Assembly (NCBI GenBank): GCA_963707875.1
Contig: CAVPRU010000001.1
Location: 372,001 to 436,000 of the forward strand
Source: SZUA-320 sp963707875
GTDB taxonomy: Bacteria; Gemmatimonadota; Gemmatimonadetes; Gemmatimonadales; GWC2-71-9
Reading direction: 5' to 3'
DNA: 64,000 nt
The notes under the pieces were generated by a model. The model was given only the letters and a program-made list of their open reading frames with translations. It did not search any database and was not told where the DNA came from. Position 1 is the stretch's first letter, and every line of letters begins with the position of its first letter. The translations under genes were made by a program, and so were the position numbers. Of the stretch, positions 27,043-35,477 are shown piece by piece.

Positions 27043-29457
27043 CTAGAGCAGCGAGACCGGATCGCGGTCGAGCACGATCCGGATCCGGCGATCCCCCCCC
27101 AACCTCGCCGCCGCCGCCCGGACCAGGTGGCCCAGTCCCTCGGACGATCCCTTCAGCAGCACATGCCACCGCCAGCGCGACTTGATCCGGGCGATCGGAC
27201 AGGGGGCCGGACCCAGCACGGTGACCTCCAGCGTGTGCTTTTCAGCCAGACCGGCACACCAGTCCGCCAGCGCCATCGCCTTCGAGCTGACCTCCGCTTC
27301 CGTCTCCCCCGAGATGACCAGGTTCACCAGCGCCAGGTGCGGGGGATACGGGGGTGACTCCCGGAGCCGCCGCTCCTCATCGAGGAAGCCGCGGGCATCG
27401 TGCCGGGCGGCCCATATCAGGGCATGATGATGGGGCTGCCGGGTCTGAATCAGCACCTGGCCGGGACGCTCACCCCGGCCGGCCCGCCCGGCTACCTGGG
27501 CCAGCAGCTGAAAGGTCCGCTCGGCGGCACGGAAGTCGGGAAGGTGGAGCGCCAGGTCGGCATCCACCACGCCGACCATGGTGACCTCCGGGAGATCGAT
27601 CCCCTTGGCGATCATCTGGGTGCCGAGCAGGATATCAACCTCGCCCCGCTCCATGGCACCGAGAATCCGGTGGTGACTCCATTTGGCGGAGGTGGTGTCG
27701 AGATCCATCCGCGCGATCCTGGCGGTGGGGAATCGCTCTGCCACCAACCGTTCCAGTTTCTGGGTCCCCACTCCCCGGGCCTCCTGGACCTTGTGACCGC
27801 ACGCGGCACAGGCCGTGGGGACGCCGGACCGGTGATCGCAGTAGTGGCACCGCAGTTCCACCGGGGTCCGATGCAGGGTAAGCGAGATGCTGCAGTTGGG
27901 ACATTCCGGCACGGTGCCACACGAGCGGCACTGCATGAACGACGCGAACCCCCGGCGATTGAGCAGCAACAGGGCCTGGTCCCCCCGCACCAGCGCATCT
28001 CCGAGTGCGTCGTCGAGCGCCTCCGACCAGGAGACCCCACCGGTCCCGCGCACCATCGGACTCGACCGGAGATCGACCAGGGTGACGGGCGGCAGTGGCC
28101 GGGAGTGGATCCGATGCGGCAGATCGAATCGGGCGAGGCGGGGGCCCACTCGTTCGACCGTTTCCAGCGATGGCGTGGCGCTGCCGAACACCACCCGGGC
28201 CCCCTCGAGTCGGGCCCGCACCGCCGCCACCTCTCGGGCATGGTAGCGCGGCGTCTCGCCGTTCTTGTAACTCCCCTCGTGTTCCTCGTCGATCACGATC
28301 AATCCGAGCTGACGGACCGGCGCGAACACCGCACTCCGGGGACCCACCGCGACCCGCTTCTCACCTCGCCGAAGCGACCGCCAGGCGTCGGCCCGCTCCC
28401 CGTCGGAGAGGCCGCTGTGCAACACCGCCACGTCGTCACCGAACATGCCGCGGACCCGCGCCACGGTCTGGGGTGTGAGCCCGATCTCCGGCACCAGGTA
28501 GATCGCACCCCGCTCGGCGGCGAGGACCCGCCGGATGAGTTCGAGATACACCAGCGTCTTGCCGCTCCCGGTCACCCCGAACAGCAGGGCGCCGGCACCA
28601 TCTTCCAGGGCATCGACTCCGTCAATCACCGCCTGCTGCGGGTCCGTGGGGGGACCCGGCGGTTGTGAGACCGGCGTCTCCCGGAACGGGTCCCGCAGGT
28701 GCTCGACCGCTTCCACCGTCGTCAATTCCGAGGCGACCAGCGACCGGATGACCCCGTCGCTGAAGCCGAGTCGCTCGACCAGGTGACGCCACGGGGCGGC
28801 CCCACCGGTCTGTTCGAGGGCCTGGTAGAGGGCGAGCTGCTTCGGTTTCCGCCCGAGGACGGTGTCCCGTTCCACCAGCGTGAGCCGCTCGGCCGGCAGC
28901 ACCACGACCCGTTCCGTCTCCGGGGCCGGGCCGGTCGAGGGCGGTGTCACCTCCACCGCCACGGCACCGATCCGGGCCAGTCGGTCGGCCACATCCCAGA
29001 TCGGGCGGCCGAGCGCCTTGGCCGCGGCGCTGACCGAGGCCGTGCCCCCCCGCCGCTCCAGCCATTCGATCAAGGTGCCGGCCACCCCACCGATAGCGGC
29101 GGACTCGAGCAACCGCAGGATCAGGCTGGAGCGCCCCCACATCCCACCCGGCAGCATCGCCTTGAGCGACAGTCCCAGCGGCGCCCCATAGTAGCGGGCC
29201 ATCCACTCACCCAGCTGGAGCAGCGACGGCTCGATCGCGGGCGCGGCGTCCGGCGCGCCGAGAATGTCACGCGCTTCGACCGGTGGAGGGTCCACCCCGA
29301 TCGCGGTGACAATACCGACCAGCTCCGAGCGTCGGACCGGGACGATCACCCTGGCCCCAGGTCGGATCCGGTCGGCCAGCGTCTCGGGGATGGAGTAGGT
29401 GTACGGCTCGAAGACCGGAAGCGGCAGGACGACGTGGGCGTGACCGGCGCCGGACAT
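27043..29457 (-). CDS. priA: primosomal replication helicase PriA
   Basis: PriA, 804 aa, is the 3'-5' helicase that reloads the replisome at stalled forks. The N-terminal DNA-binding domain (YTYSIPETL region) is followed by a superfamily 2 helicase. This has Walker A GVTGSGKT (294-301), DEEH (390-393), the zinc-binding cluster CRSCGTVPECPNC with CHYCDH and CAACG, and motif VI-type QVAGRAGRG. The length is slightly above that of E. coli PriA. The start at 29457 is followed directly by the conserved VVLPLPVFEPYTY strand. Confidence 0.96.
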   Translation of the reverse strand: MSGAGHAHVVLPLPVFEPYTYSIPETLADRIRPGARVIVPVRRSELVGIVTAIGVDPPPVEARDILGAPDAAPAIEPSLLQLGEWMARYYGAPLGLSLKAMLPGGMWGRSSLILRLLESAAIGGVAGTLIEWLERRGGTASVSAAAKALGRPIWDVADRLARIGAVAVEVTPPSTGPAPETERVVVLPAERLTLVERDTVLGRKPKQLALYQALEQTGGAAPWRHLVERLGFSDGVIRSLVASELTTVEAVEHLRDPFRETPVSQPPGPPTDPQQAVIDGVDALEDGAGALLFGVTGSGKTLVYLELIRRVLAAERGAIYLVPEIGLTPQTVARVRGMFGDDVAVLHSGLSDGERADAWRSLRRGEKRVAVGPRSAVFAPVRQLGLIVIDEEHEGSYKNGETPRYHAREVAAVRARLEGARVVFGSATPSLETVERVGPRLARFDLPHRIHSRPLPPVTLVDLRSSPMVRGTGGVSWSEALDDALGDALVRGDQALLLLNRRGFASFMQCRSCGTVPECPNCSISLTLHRTPVELRCHYCDHRSGVPTACAACGHKVQEARGVGTQKLERLVAERFPTARIARMDLDTTSAKWSHHRILGAMERGEVDILLGTQMIAKGIDLPEVTMVGVVDADLALHLPDFRAAERTFQLLAQVAGRAGRGERPGQVLIQTRQPHHHALIWAARHDARGFLDEERRLRESPPYPPHLALVNLVISGETEAEVSSKAMALADWCAGLAEKHTLEVTVLGPAPCPIARIKSRWRWHVLLKGSSEGLGHLVRAAAARLGGDRRIRIVLDRDPVSLL

Positions 29458-29488
29458 GGGCGTGGGTGCCGGTGGGCCGCGGCGCCGG

Positions 29489-30520
29489 CTACTGGCCGCG
29501 CGGCGACACGCCGAGCCCCGGGCCGGTCGGCAGGGTCAGCCGACCCGCCGCCAGGGTCGCCCCGGTCCAGGGGTCTTCGGACAGCAGCGCGGCCCCATCC
29601 AGATCGACAAAGTCGACCAGCGGTGTCACCTGGGCGGCTGCGGTGATGCTCACCGAGGACTCCACCATGCAGCCGACCATCACCATCAACTGGTGGGCCC
29701 GGGCGGTATGAATCAGCCGGATCGCCTCCCGGAGGCTGCCGCACTTGGCGAGTTTGAGGTTTACCCCGTCCACCCGGCCGGCCAGCCGGGGGATATCGGC
29801 CGCCACGTGGCAACTCTCATCCACAAACACCGGAATCCGACTGTGGTGGGTCACTACCGCGATGCCATCGAGATCCTCGGCTGGCAGCGGCTGTTCGAGG
29901 ACCGTGACGCCGAACTCCTCGAGGACCGGAAGCATCCTGACCGCCTGCTTGACCGTCCACCCGCAGTTGGCATCCACCCGCAGCTCACGGTCGGTCTCGC
30001 TCCGGATCGCCTCCAGAATGGCCAGGTCGTGGTCGGAGCCGAGTTTGATCTTGAGGATCGGGTACTCGGCCGCTTCCCGGACTTTCTGCCGGATCATCTC
30101 CGGGGTATCGATGCCGATGGTAAATGTCGACAGCGGAATGGTGGCGGGATCGAGGCCCCACATCCGGTAGACGGGAACCCCGAGCCGCTTCCCCACCAGA
30201 TCGTGCAGCGCGCTGGAGACCGCGGCACGGGCCGAGGCGTTGCCGGTGAGGGCGAGCAGCATCCGGCGGTCGATGCCTTCCAGATCGAAAGGGTCATGAC
30301 CGAGAACCGCCGCGTAACGGGCGAGAGCGGCATGGACCGATTCGATTGTCTCACCATAGAAGAGCTGCGGGGTCGCCTCGCCGATGCCCTCCACCCCCTC
30401 GGCGTCACGGATTCGCACCAGCACGGTGCGAATCGCTTCGGGCTCCTTGCGGGAAATCCGGAACGGATGACGGGTCCGGAGTTCGAGAATCTCGGTCGAC
30501 AGCTGGAGCGGCAATTTCAC
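29489..30520 (-). CDS. enolase-superfamily dipeptide epimerase (L-Ala-D/L-Glu type)
   Basis: Protein of 343 aa of the muconate-lactonizing subgroup of the enolase superfamily. Visible residues are the KIKLG lysine pair, the metal ligands Asp in RVDANCGW, Glu in VLEQPLP and Asp in VFVDES, and the second catalytic Lys in NLKLAKCG. This pattern fits L-Ala-D/L-Glu epimerases, which process the murein-derived dipeptide L-Ala-D-Glu in the cytoplasm. That suits an organism with a full muropeptide-recycling operon at 15-20 kb. Other dipeptide specificities, or o-succinylbenzoate synthase, are less likely alternatives. Confidence 0.82.
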   Translation of the reverse strand: MKLPLQLSTEILELRTRHPFRISRKEPEAIRTVLVRIRDAEGVEGIGEATPQLFYGETIESVHAALARYAAVLGHDPFDLEGIDRRMLLALTGNASARAAVSSALHDLVGKRLGVPVYRMWGLDPATIPLSTFTIGIDTPEMIRQKVREAAEYPILKIKLGSDHDLAILEAIRSETDRELRVDANCGWTVKQAVRMLPVLEEFGVTVLEQPLPAEDLDGIAVVTHHSRIPVFVDESCHVAADIPRLAGRVDGVNLKLAKCGSLREAIRLIHTARAHQLMVMVGCMVESSVSITAAAQVTPLVDFVDLDGAALLSEDPWTGATLAAGRLTLPTGPGLGVSPRGQ

Positions 30521-30569
30521 AGGCTCCTCGGATCGTGGGCGTCAGGGGTAATGCCTGGAAGGTAAGCGG

Positions 30570-31454
30570 TCACAGGGCGTCGAGGTGAGCCTGGACCGCC
30601 TGCGCCAGTCGGGGAGGGTCGTACCCACCCTCCAGGACACCGGCGAACCCCGCCGACCTGAATCGATCGCGCAGCCGCCTTGTCCAGTCAGCGTAGTCCT
30701 CGGGTTCCAGGGTAAACCCGCCGAGTGGATCACCGGCCAGCCCATCGAAGCCGGCGGAAATCACCACCAGATCGGGAAACCAGTTGTCCGTCGCAGCGAC
30801 CACTCCGTCCCACAGGGCGGTGCGATACCGCTCCCGCGGGAGCCCGGGAGCCATCGGCAGATTGAAGATGTTGCCCACCCCGCGTTCGTCGGCTCGACCG
30901 GTCCCCGGGTACCCGGGCCACTGGTGGAGGGAGACGAACCGGATTGCCGGATCGGTTTCGATCAGCGCCTGGGTGCCGTTGCCGTGGTGCACGTCCCAAT
31001 CCACGATCAGCACCCGGCGGGCACCCGAGGCAAGGGCGTGCCGGGCCGCGATCACGACATTGGCCAGCAGGCAGAATCCCATCGCGTGATCGCGGAGCGC
31101 GTGGTGGCCCGGGGGACGCACCGCCGCGAAGGCTGGGGTGCCCGCCAGCGCCAGGTCGGTCGCGGCGAGCGCGGCACCAGCGGCGTGGAGGGCCGCGGTC
31201 CAGCTGGAAGGATTCAAGATGGTGTCCCGATCGAGCATGCCGCCGCCCTGGTTCGACACCCGGGCCAGGTGATCGAGGTATTGGGCTGGGTGCACCCGAA
31301 CCAGGGCCCCCCGGGGCGCCGGTCCGGACGCGCGAATCTCGAACCGCGGGTCCCCCGCGAGCCGATCGAGAATGGCCTGGAGGCGGGCCGGAGATTCCGG
31401 GTGTCCCTGCCCTGGATCGTGGGCCAGACATTGGGGATGCGTCAGGACCTGCAT
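30570..31454 (-). CDS. histone deacetylase-family (AcuC/APAH-like) hydrolase
   Basis: Zinc amidohydrolase of 294 aa of the arginase/deacetylase superfamily. It has VRPPGHHAL (the His-His charge-relay pair), VDWDVHHGNGTQ (metal-binding Asp-x-His), SAGFDGLAGDP (second metal Asp) and LEGGYD (catalytic Tyr). Bacterial members deacetylate proteins such as acetyl-CoA synthetase, or acetylpolyamines. The substrate is unknown. It lies 36 bases downstream of a small ubiquitin-like gene and upstream of the epimerase gene on the same strand. Confidence 0.92.
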   Translation of the reverse strand: MQVLTHPQCLAHDPGQGHPESPARLQAILDRLAGDPRFEIRASGPAPRGALVRVHPAQYLDHLARVSNQGGGMLDRDTILNPSSWTAALHAAGAALAATDLALAGTPAFAAVRPPGHHALRDHAMGFCLLANVVIAARHALASGARRVLIVDWDVHHGNGTQALIETDPAIRFVSLHQWPGYPGTGRADERGVGNIFNLPMAPGLPRERYRTALWDGVVAATDNWFPDLVVISAGFDGLAGDPLGGFTLEPEDYADWTRRLRDRFRSAGFAGVLEGGYDPPRLAQAVQAHLDAL

Positions 31455-31490
31455 GAGGAAACGCCAGGGCGCGGGGGACGATCCGGTCGA

Positions 31491-31751
31491 TCAGCGGACC
31501 GCTTGGCGACGCCGGCGAAGCACCACGAGGTTCGCGTTCGGGACGACCCCGGCCTGCTGCAGGGTGGTAGTCCCTTCCGGGACTTCGGCACCACGGTACT
31601 TGACCAGATACTCGTCGGGCTGTCCGGCCGCGTGCGCGGCAAGGAGGGCGCGACGCTTGGCCTCGCTCACAGCGGTATCTGGATCGAGCCGAAGTGGAAT
31701 CTCATTCCAGGACTCGAGCACCATGATCCGGACCGGAATCGCGGGGCTCAC
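31491..31751 (-). CDS. small ubiquitin-like (beta-grasp) protein
   Basis: Protein of 86 aa. GTG 31751 overlaps the upstream stop (GTGA). The pattern strand-strand-helix-strand-strand, with VRIMVLESWNEIPLRL, a helix AVSEAKRRALLAAH, then YLVKYRGAEV, TTLQQAGVVPNANLVVLRRRR, tracks ubiquitin-like folds closely, including the loop before the last strand. It ends RRRRQAVR with no di-glycine, so conjugation is not expected without processing. It could be a YukD/EsaB-like or scaffold module. The fold call is by pattern only. Confidence 0.6.
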   Translation of the reverse strand: MSPAIPVRIMVLESWNEIPLRLDPDTAVSEAKRRALLAAHAAGQPDEYLVKYRGAEVPEGTTTLQQAGVVPNANLVVLRRRRQAVR

Positions 31752-32017
31752 GCGACCGACTCCAACCCCCGCAGCGACGACAGGAACCGCATGATCGCCT
31801 GGTCGAAGAACATGGAAGAGGCGCGGATCCGCGTCACTCCGTCCTTGGGGAACACGGCCAGGGCCACCTCTTCGCCCCCCTGACCGCGGAGCACCAGGAA
31901 TCCCGGCCCCTCCTTTTCCGGATAAGCCGCATTATGGGGGACCCGCTCGGCAAAGAAGTGCTTGGCGTGGGCCAGCACTGCGGCGGCTTCCAGAGGGGTT
32001 GTGGCTTCGTGAACCAT
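31748..32017 (-). CDS. hypothetical small protein upstream of the ubiquitin-like gene
   Basis: Protein of 89 aa, not recognised. It has a helical N-terminus (LEAAAVLAHAKHFFAERV), a central beta part (GFLVLRGQGGEEVALAVFP) and a C-terminal helix (FFDQAIMRFLSSLRGLE). Its stop overlaps the start of the ubiquitin-like gene, so the two are coupled. The 175-base gap upstream (32018-32192) shows no gene and may hold the promoter of this cluster. Confidence 0.6.
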   Translation of the reverse strand: MVHEATTPLEAAAVLAHAKHFFAERVPHNAAYPEKEGPGFLVLRGQGGEEVALAVFPKDGVTRIRASSMFFDQAIMRFLSSLRGLESVA

Positions 32018-32192
32018 GGCTCAGCGTGGTAAGGGGAGCAGGAGAACCGCGATCCCGGTCGGTTGGACGGGACCGCGATGGTGGCGGTGACAAGTCCGGC
32101 GGAAATATAGGCAGTGTGGCCGGCCCGGGCGCGACCGATTCCAGGAACCGGCTTCCGGCTGATCGGAGCCCGGATCGCCCCGCCGGAGCCGT

Positions 32193-32888
32193 TCAACTCC
32201 CCAACCGGGTGGCGTGGACCTCGTGCTGCTGAGCCCTGGCGCGGGAGAAGAGGTCCCGCAGGCCCGGGCGACGACGGAGTACCAGCGTCAGATCGCCCGC
32301 CGGCGGGTCGTCGACCCCCGCTACCCTGAGAAAGGCCGGAAGCCGAGCCCCAGCCGGGACCCGGACCTGGTACCGTCGACCGCGCCAGTCGAACTCCACC
32401 TGATCGGGCGTGCCTCGGACCGTCTGATCGAGGAAGACATCATCATCGAGCTGGTACACCCCTGCGGCCGGTGATTCCCCGTCCAGGTAGAAGAGCGGGT
32501 CAAACGGTTCGCCGGCGTGGCGAGCGAAGTTGGCCTCCGCCGCCGTGTCGAAGGCCTCCAGGGCCGGGGCCCGGGCCCGCCACTCCAGATGATGCCGGAG
32601 TTCGTGCGCCAGAGTCTCCCAGGCTTCCTCCCGCCAGTCGAAATCGTCGTCCTGGCGTGACAGGGCGACAAAGGAGCCGTGGTAGAGCACGATCCGGCTC
32701 TGCACCGCCCCGGGCTCTCCAGCTTCGGTCGGGATCGGGATGCATTCACCGAGGGTGAAGACGTCCGCTCGGCTCGGGTGAGGTACCGTGGCCCCGGCCA
32801 CCCGGATCTCGGCGACCCCATCGAGGTACTCGGCGGGGAGCTCGCCCGCGAGCCTGCGGACCAGGGCTTCGAAGTCCGCGAGCCGCAC
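32193..32888 (-). CDS. small zincin-like metallopeptidase
   Basis: Protein of 231 aa with an HExxH zinc motif (AHELRHHLEW, His95-Glu96-His99). GTG 32888 is preferred because it lies seven bases after the glyQS stop. ATG 32933 would overlap glyQS by 38 bases and add a non-conserved tail. The segment before the motif (SRIVLYHGSFVAL and WREEAWETLAHELRHH) resembles minimal zincins of unknown substrate. There is no signal peptide, so it is probably cytoplasmic. Confidence 0.72.
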   Translation of the reverse strand: MRLADFEALVRRLAGELPAEYLDGVAEIRVAGATVPHPSRADVFTLGECIPIPTEAGEPGAVQSRIVLYHGSFVALSRQDDDFDWREEAWETLAHELRHHLEWRARAPALEAFDTAAEANFARHAGEPFDPLFYLDGESPAAGVYQLDDDVFLDQTVRGTPDQVEFDWRGRRYQVRVPAGARLPAFLRVAGVDDPPAGDLTLVLRRRPGLRDLFSRARAQQHEVHATRLGS

Positions 32889-32895
32889 CGCCCGC

Positions 32896-34236
32896 TCAGC
32901 CGAGCCGTTCCGCCAGCCAGCCCGGGACGGCATCCAGGCTGATTCGGTCCTGGGTCATGCTGTCGCGATGCCGGACCGTCACGGTCCGATCCGATGCCGT
33001 CTGGCCATCCACCGTCAGACAGAACGGGGTCCCGGCCTCGTCCATCCGCCGGTAGCGGCGGCCGATCGCACCGCTGTCGTCGTAGAACACCGCCAGCTTC
33101 TTCCGGAGGTCGTGGTAGAGTTCCAGCGCCACCTCGGGCATGCCGTCCTTCTTGACCAGCGGCAGCACCGCCGCCTTGATCGGTGCGATCGACGGATGGA
33201 AGCCCAGGACGACCCGGACCTCGCCTTCAACCTCCTCCTCCCGGTAGGCATCGACCAGCAAGGTCAGGGTTACCCGGTCGGCGCCGGCGGACGTCTCGAT
33301 GATATTGGGGAGATAGCGCTCGTTGGCGGCCTGGTCGAAGTACTCGAGCTTCTTGCCGGAGTACTCCTGATGGCGTCCCAGATCGAAGTCGCCCCGGTTG
33401 TGAATCCCCTCGATCTCCTGCCACCCGAACGGAAACTCGTACTCGATGTCGTACGCTGCCCGGGCGTAGTGGGCCAGTTCGGTGGGCCCGTGCTCGTGCC
33501 AGCGGAGCCGCTCGGCCGCCAGCCCGACCGCCTGGTACCACCCCATACGGAGGCCCCGCCAGCGCTCGAACCAGTCTGCGTCGGTCCCCGGCTTGACGAA
33601 GAACTGCATCTCCATCTGCTCGAACTCCCGGGTCCGGAAAATGAAATTCCCCGGGGTGATCTCGTTCCGGAATGCCTTGCCGATCTGGGCAATCCCGAAG
33701 GGGACCTTCTGGCGGGAGCTCTGCAGCACATTGAGATAGTTGACGTAGATCCCCTGGGCAGTCTCCGGGCGGAGGTAGACCACCGCGGCGGACTCCTCGA
33801 CCGGCCCGAGGAAGGTCTTGAACATCAGGTTGAACTGCCGAGGCTCGGTCAGGTCGCAGCCGTCATGCTGACCGACCGTCTTGGAAGGCTTCTGGGGGCA
33901 CCGGGCGTCCTCCAGCCGGTCGGCCCGGAACCGTGCCTTGCAGGTCCGGCAGTCGACCAGGGGATCGGTGAACCCGGCCACATGCCCCGAGGCCTCCCAG
34001 ACCCTGGGGTGCATCAGGATGGCCGCATCCAGACCCTCGATATCGTCCCGGGACCGGACCAGGGCGTTCCACCAGCGATCCTTCACATTGCGCTTGAGCT
34101 CGACCCCCAGGGGACCGTAGTCCCACACCGAACCCAGGCCCCCGTAGATCTCGGAGGACTGAAAAACGAACCCCCGCCGCTTGGCCAGGGAGACCAGTTT
34201 TTCCATGATATCGCCAGAGGGTCGCGCGGTGGCCAT
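32896..34236 (-). CDS. glyQS: glycyl-tRNA synthetase, single-chain (alpha2) type
   Basis: Class II aminoacyl-tRNA synthetase of 446 aa that charges tRNA-Gly. Motifs include the N-terminal KRRGFVFQSSEIYGG, a CRTCKARFRADR zinc-like segment, motif 2 (FRNEITPGNFIFRTREFEQM, 20 residues) and the C-terminal anticodon-binding domain. It is the short dimeric enzyme of the archaeal/eukaryotic/firmicute type and not the E. coli alpha2beta2 form. ATG 34236 is used; Met11 is a possible alternative. It is divergent from the pilin operon. Confidence 0.95.
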   Translation of the reverse strand: MATARPSGDIMEKLVSLAKRRGFVFQSSEIYGGLGSVWDYGPLGVELKRNVKDRWWNALVRSRDDIEGLDAAILMHPRVWEASGHVAGFTDPLVDCRTCKARFRADRLEDARCPQKPSKTVGQHDGCDLTEPRQFNLMFKTFLGPVEESAAVVYLRPETAQGIYVNYLNVLQSSRQKVPFGIAQIGKAFRNEITPGNFIFRTREFEQMEMQFFVKPGTDADWFERWRGLRMGWYQAVGLAAERLRWHEHGPTELAHYARAAYDIEYEFPFGWQEIEGIHNRGDFDLGRHQEYSGKKLEYFDQAANERYLPNIIETSAGADRVTLTLLVDAYREEEVEGEVRVVLGFHPSIAPIKAAVLPLVKKDGMPEVALELYHDLRKKLAVFYDDSGAIGRRYRRMDEAGTPFCLTVDGQTASDRTVTVRHRDSMTQDRISLDAVPGWLAERLG

Positions 34237-34291
34237 AGGGCTCTCGGCAAGGGTATCTCGTCGGGGAGGCGGAAGTTAGGCACCGGCGTGA

Positions 34292-34321
34292 TGGACTGCA
34301 ACGCCAGGCAGGCCCTATATT
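34292..34321 (+). promoter_or_regulatory. candidate promoter of the minor-pilin operon
   Basis: TGGACT (34292-34297), an 18-base spacer and TATATT (34316-34321) resemble a sigma-70 promoter facing the pilin genes. Transcription would start near 34328, so the leader would contain the hairpin at 34331-34350 and the riboswitch. The -35 match is modest; another promoter closer to the riboswitch cannot be excluded. Confidence 0.4.
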
Positions 34322-34330
34322 GTGGCTGTG

Positions 34331-34350
34331 GCGCAACACTCCTGTTGCGC
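34331..34350. repeat. perfect inverted repeat in the pilin leader
   Basis: GCGCAACA, four loop bases, then TGTTGCGC form an 8-bp perfect hairpin just downstream of the candidate promoter. It could be a 5' stabilising stem, an operator, or a leftover terminator. No T run follows. Confidence 0.5.
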
Positions 34351-34426
34351 GTAGGCCCCCCTTGCGCCGCTTTCCTGCGGAATCCCATGTTCTGAGACCG
34401 GCTCGAATTCTGCTTTATGGTCGGTG

Positions 34427-34504
34427 CCAGACAAAGGCAAACCGCCGGCGACGGCGGGACGCAAAGCACCGGGGTCTCCTGTGAGAGACAGCCCAGCCGC
34501 CTGG
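34427..34504 (+). promoter_or_regulatory. cyclic di-GMP type I (GEMM-I) riboswitch
   Basis: The sequence matches the GEMM-I aptamer. P1 5' strand CCAG (34427-34430) is followed by conserved GGCAAACC and a hairpin CCGCCG-GCGA-CGGCGG with a GNRA tetraloop. Then come the conserved linker GACGCAAAGC, a second hairpin closed by GTCTC/GAGAC, the AGCC...GCC tail and P1 3' strand CTGG (34501-34504). By my alignment the ligand-specifying position (G20 of the V. cholerae Vc2 RNA) is G, which favours c-di-GMP over cGAMP. The P1 3' strand overlaps the GGAG ribosome binding site (34503-34506) of the first pilin gene, so ligand binding should reduce translation. Confidence 0.9.
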
Positions 34505-34512
34505 AGTGAAGC

Positions 34513-35088
34513 ATGACAGCAGTCCCCACAACGCGCACCACCGTTCGCCCTTGGAACACTCGGGCGGGCATTACCCTGATCGAGATGCTGGTCGTCATCG
34601 TGATGATCGGGATCCTGGTCGCGATCGCGTTTCCTCGACTCGACAGTCAGCGGTACCGCCTCGATGGCGACGTGCGCAGCGTCTCCATGACGCTGGCGTA
34701 TGCCCAGCGACTCGCGGTGAGTCTCCAGCACAACGTGCAGGTGACGGTCGACAAGGCTAACCACCAGCTGCGGGCCCATGAGGACAAGAACAACGACGGG
34801 GCCTACACCGCCGATGAACGCGTCCGGGTGCTCCAGCTGGAACAGGGGGTCAACTTCGAGCGCAACGGCGCCCCCGATGTTCCCTCCCCGGTGCCCCAGG
34901 TGGAACTCACCGCCTTCCAGTTCATGCGGGACGGGTCCACCGACGTGGGGGGGATGATCTTCATGTCCACCGACAAGGCCGTGGCCGCGGGTGACCTCAC
35001 CCATTCCCGGGCGGTCGAACTGATCCGGGCCACCGGCCGTCCAACGTGGTATCGATTCAGGGGGGGTGTATGGGTCCGCGGCATCTGA
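34513..35088 (+). CDS. GspH/FimT-type minor pilin
   Basis: Type IV pilin-like protein of 191 aa. After a 17-residue leader, the prepilin peptidase site and hydrophobic helix G-ITLIEMLVVIVMIGILVA are clear (cleavage after Gly, Glu at +5). The globular part (residues 50-191) fits the GspH/FimT layout, with VRSVSMTLAYAQRLAVSLQ near its start. It is the first gene of the pilin operon; its SD GGAG lies six bases from ATG 34513 and touches the riboswitch P1 stem. Minor pilins of this class prime pilus or pseudopilus assembly. Confidence 0.9.
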   Translation: MTAVPTTRTTVRPWNTRAGITLIEMLVVIVMIGILVAIAFPRLDSQRYRLDGDVRSVSMTLAYAQRLAVSLQHNVQVTVDKANHQLRAHEDKNNDGAYTADERVRVLQLEQGVNFERNGAPDVPSPVPQVELTAFQFMRDGSTDVGGMIFMSTDKAVAAGDLTHSRAVELIRATGRPTWYRFRGGVWVRGI

Positions 35089-35477
35089 GCCGGGAAGACG
35101 GCATGTCTCTGGTCGAGATCATGATCGCCATGGTGATTCTGGTGATCATGGTGACGACCTTCGGCCGGTACATGGGCGCCTTCCTGAACAGCAACAGCAA
35201 GGCGGGGGCAGTCACCATGGCCACCGCGGTGGCCCGGGAGCGGATGGAGCTGGTCCGGGCCGACCCCCGCTACGGCACCCTGGTCGCTCGCTACGGCAGT
35301 GGCGCCAGCGCCGACACCACCGGGTTCCCGGGCTACACGAGCATGCGGCGGAAGACCACCGTGATCCGGGACCAGACTGGCAGTCCGGCCCGGGACATCA
35401 CCAAGGTGACCGTCCTCGTCACGATGCCCGGCCTGACCGATACCGTTCGACTTACCACAACCCTGGCACGCCCATGA
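35070..35477 (+). CDS. PilV-type minor pilin
   Basis: Prepilin-like protein of 135 aa. ATG 35070 is preceded by a run of six G as ribosome site and overlaps the upstream gene by 19 bases. GTG 35046 is a longer alternative. The leader ends EDG before MSLVEIMIAMVILVIMVTTF, a class III signal with Glu at +5. The soluble part is short and Thr-rich at its C-terminus (TDTVRLTTTLARP). The stop overlaps the next start (ATGA). Confidence 0.85.
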   Translation: MGPRHLSREDGMSLVEIMIAMVILVIMVTTFGRYMGAFLNSNSKAGAVTMATAVARERMELVRADPRYGTLVARYGSGASADTTGFPGYTSMRRKTTVIRDQTGSPARDITKVTVLVTMPGLTDTVRLTTTLARP

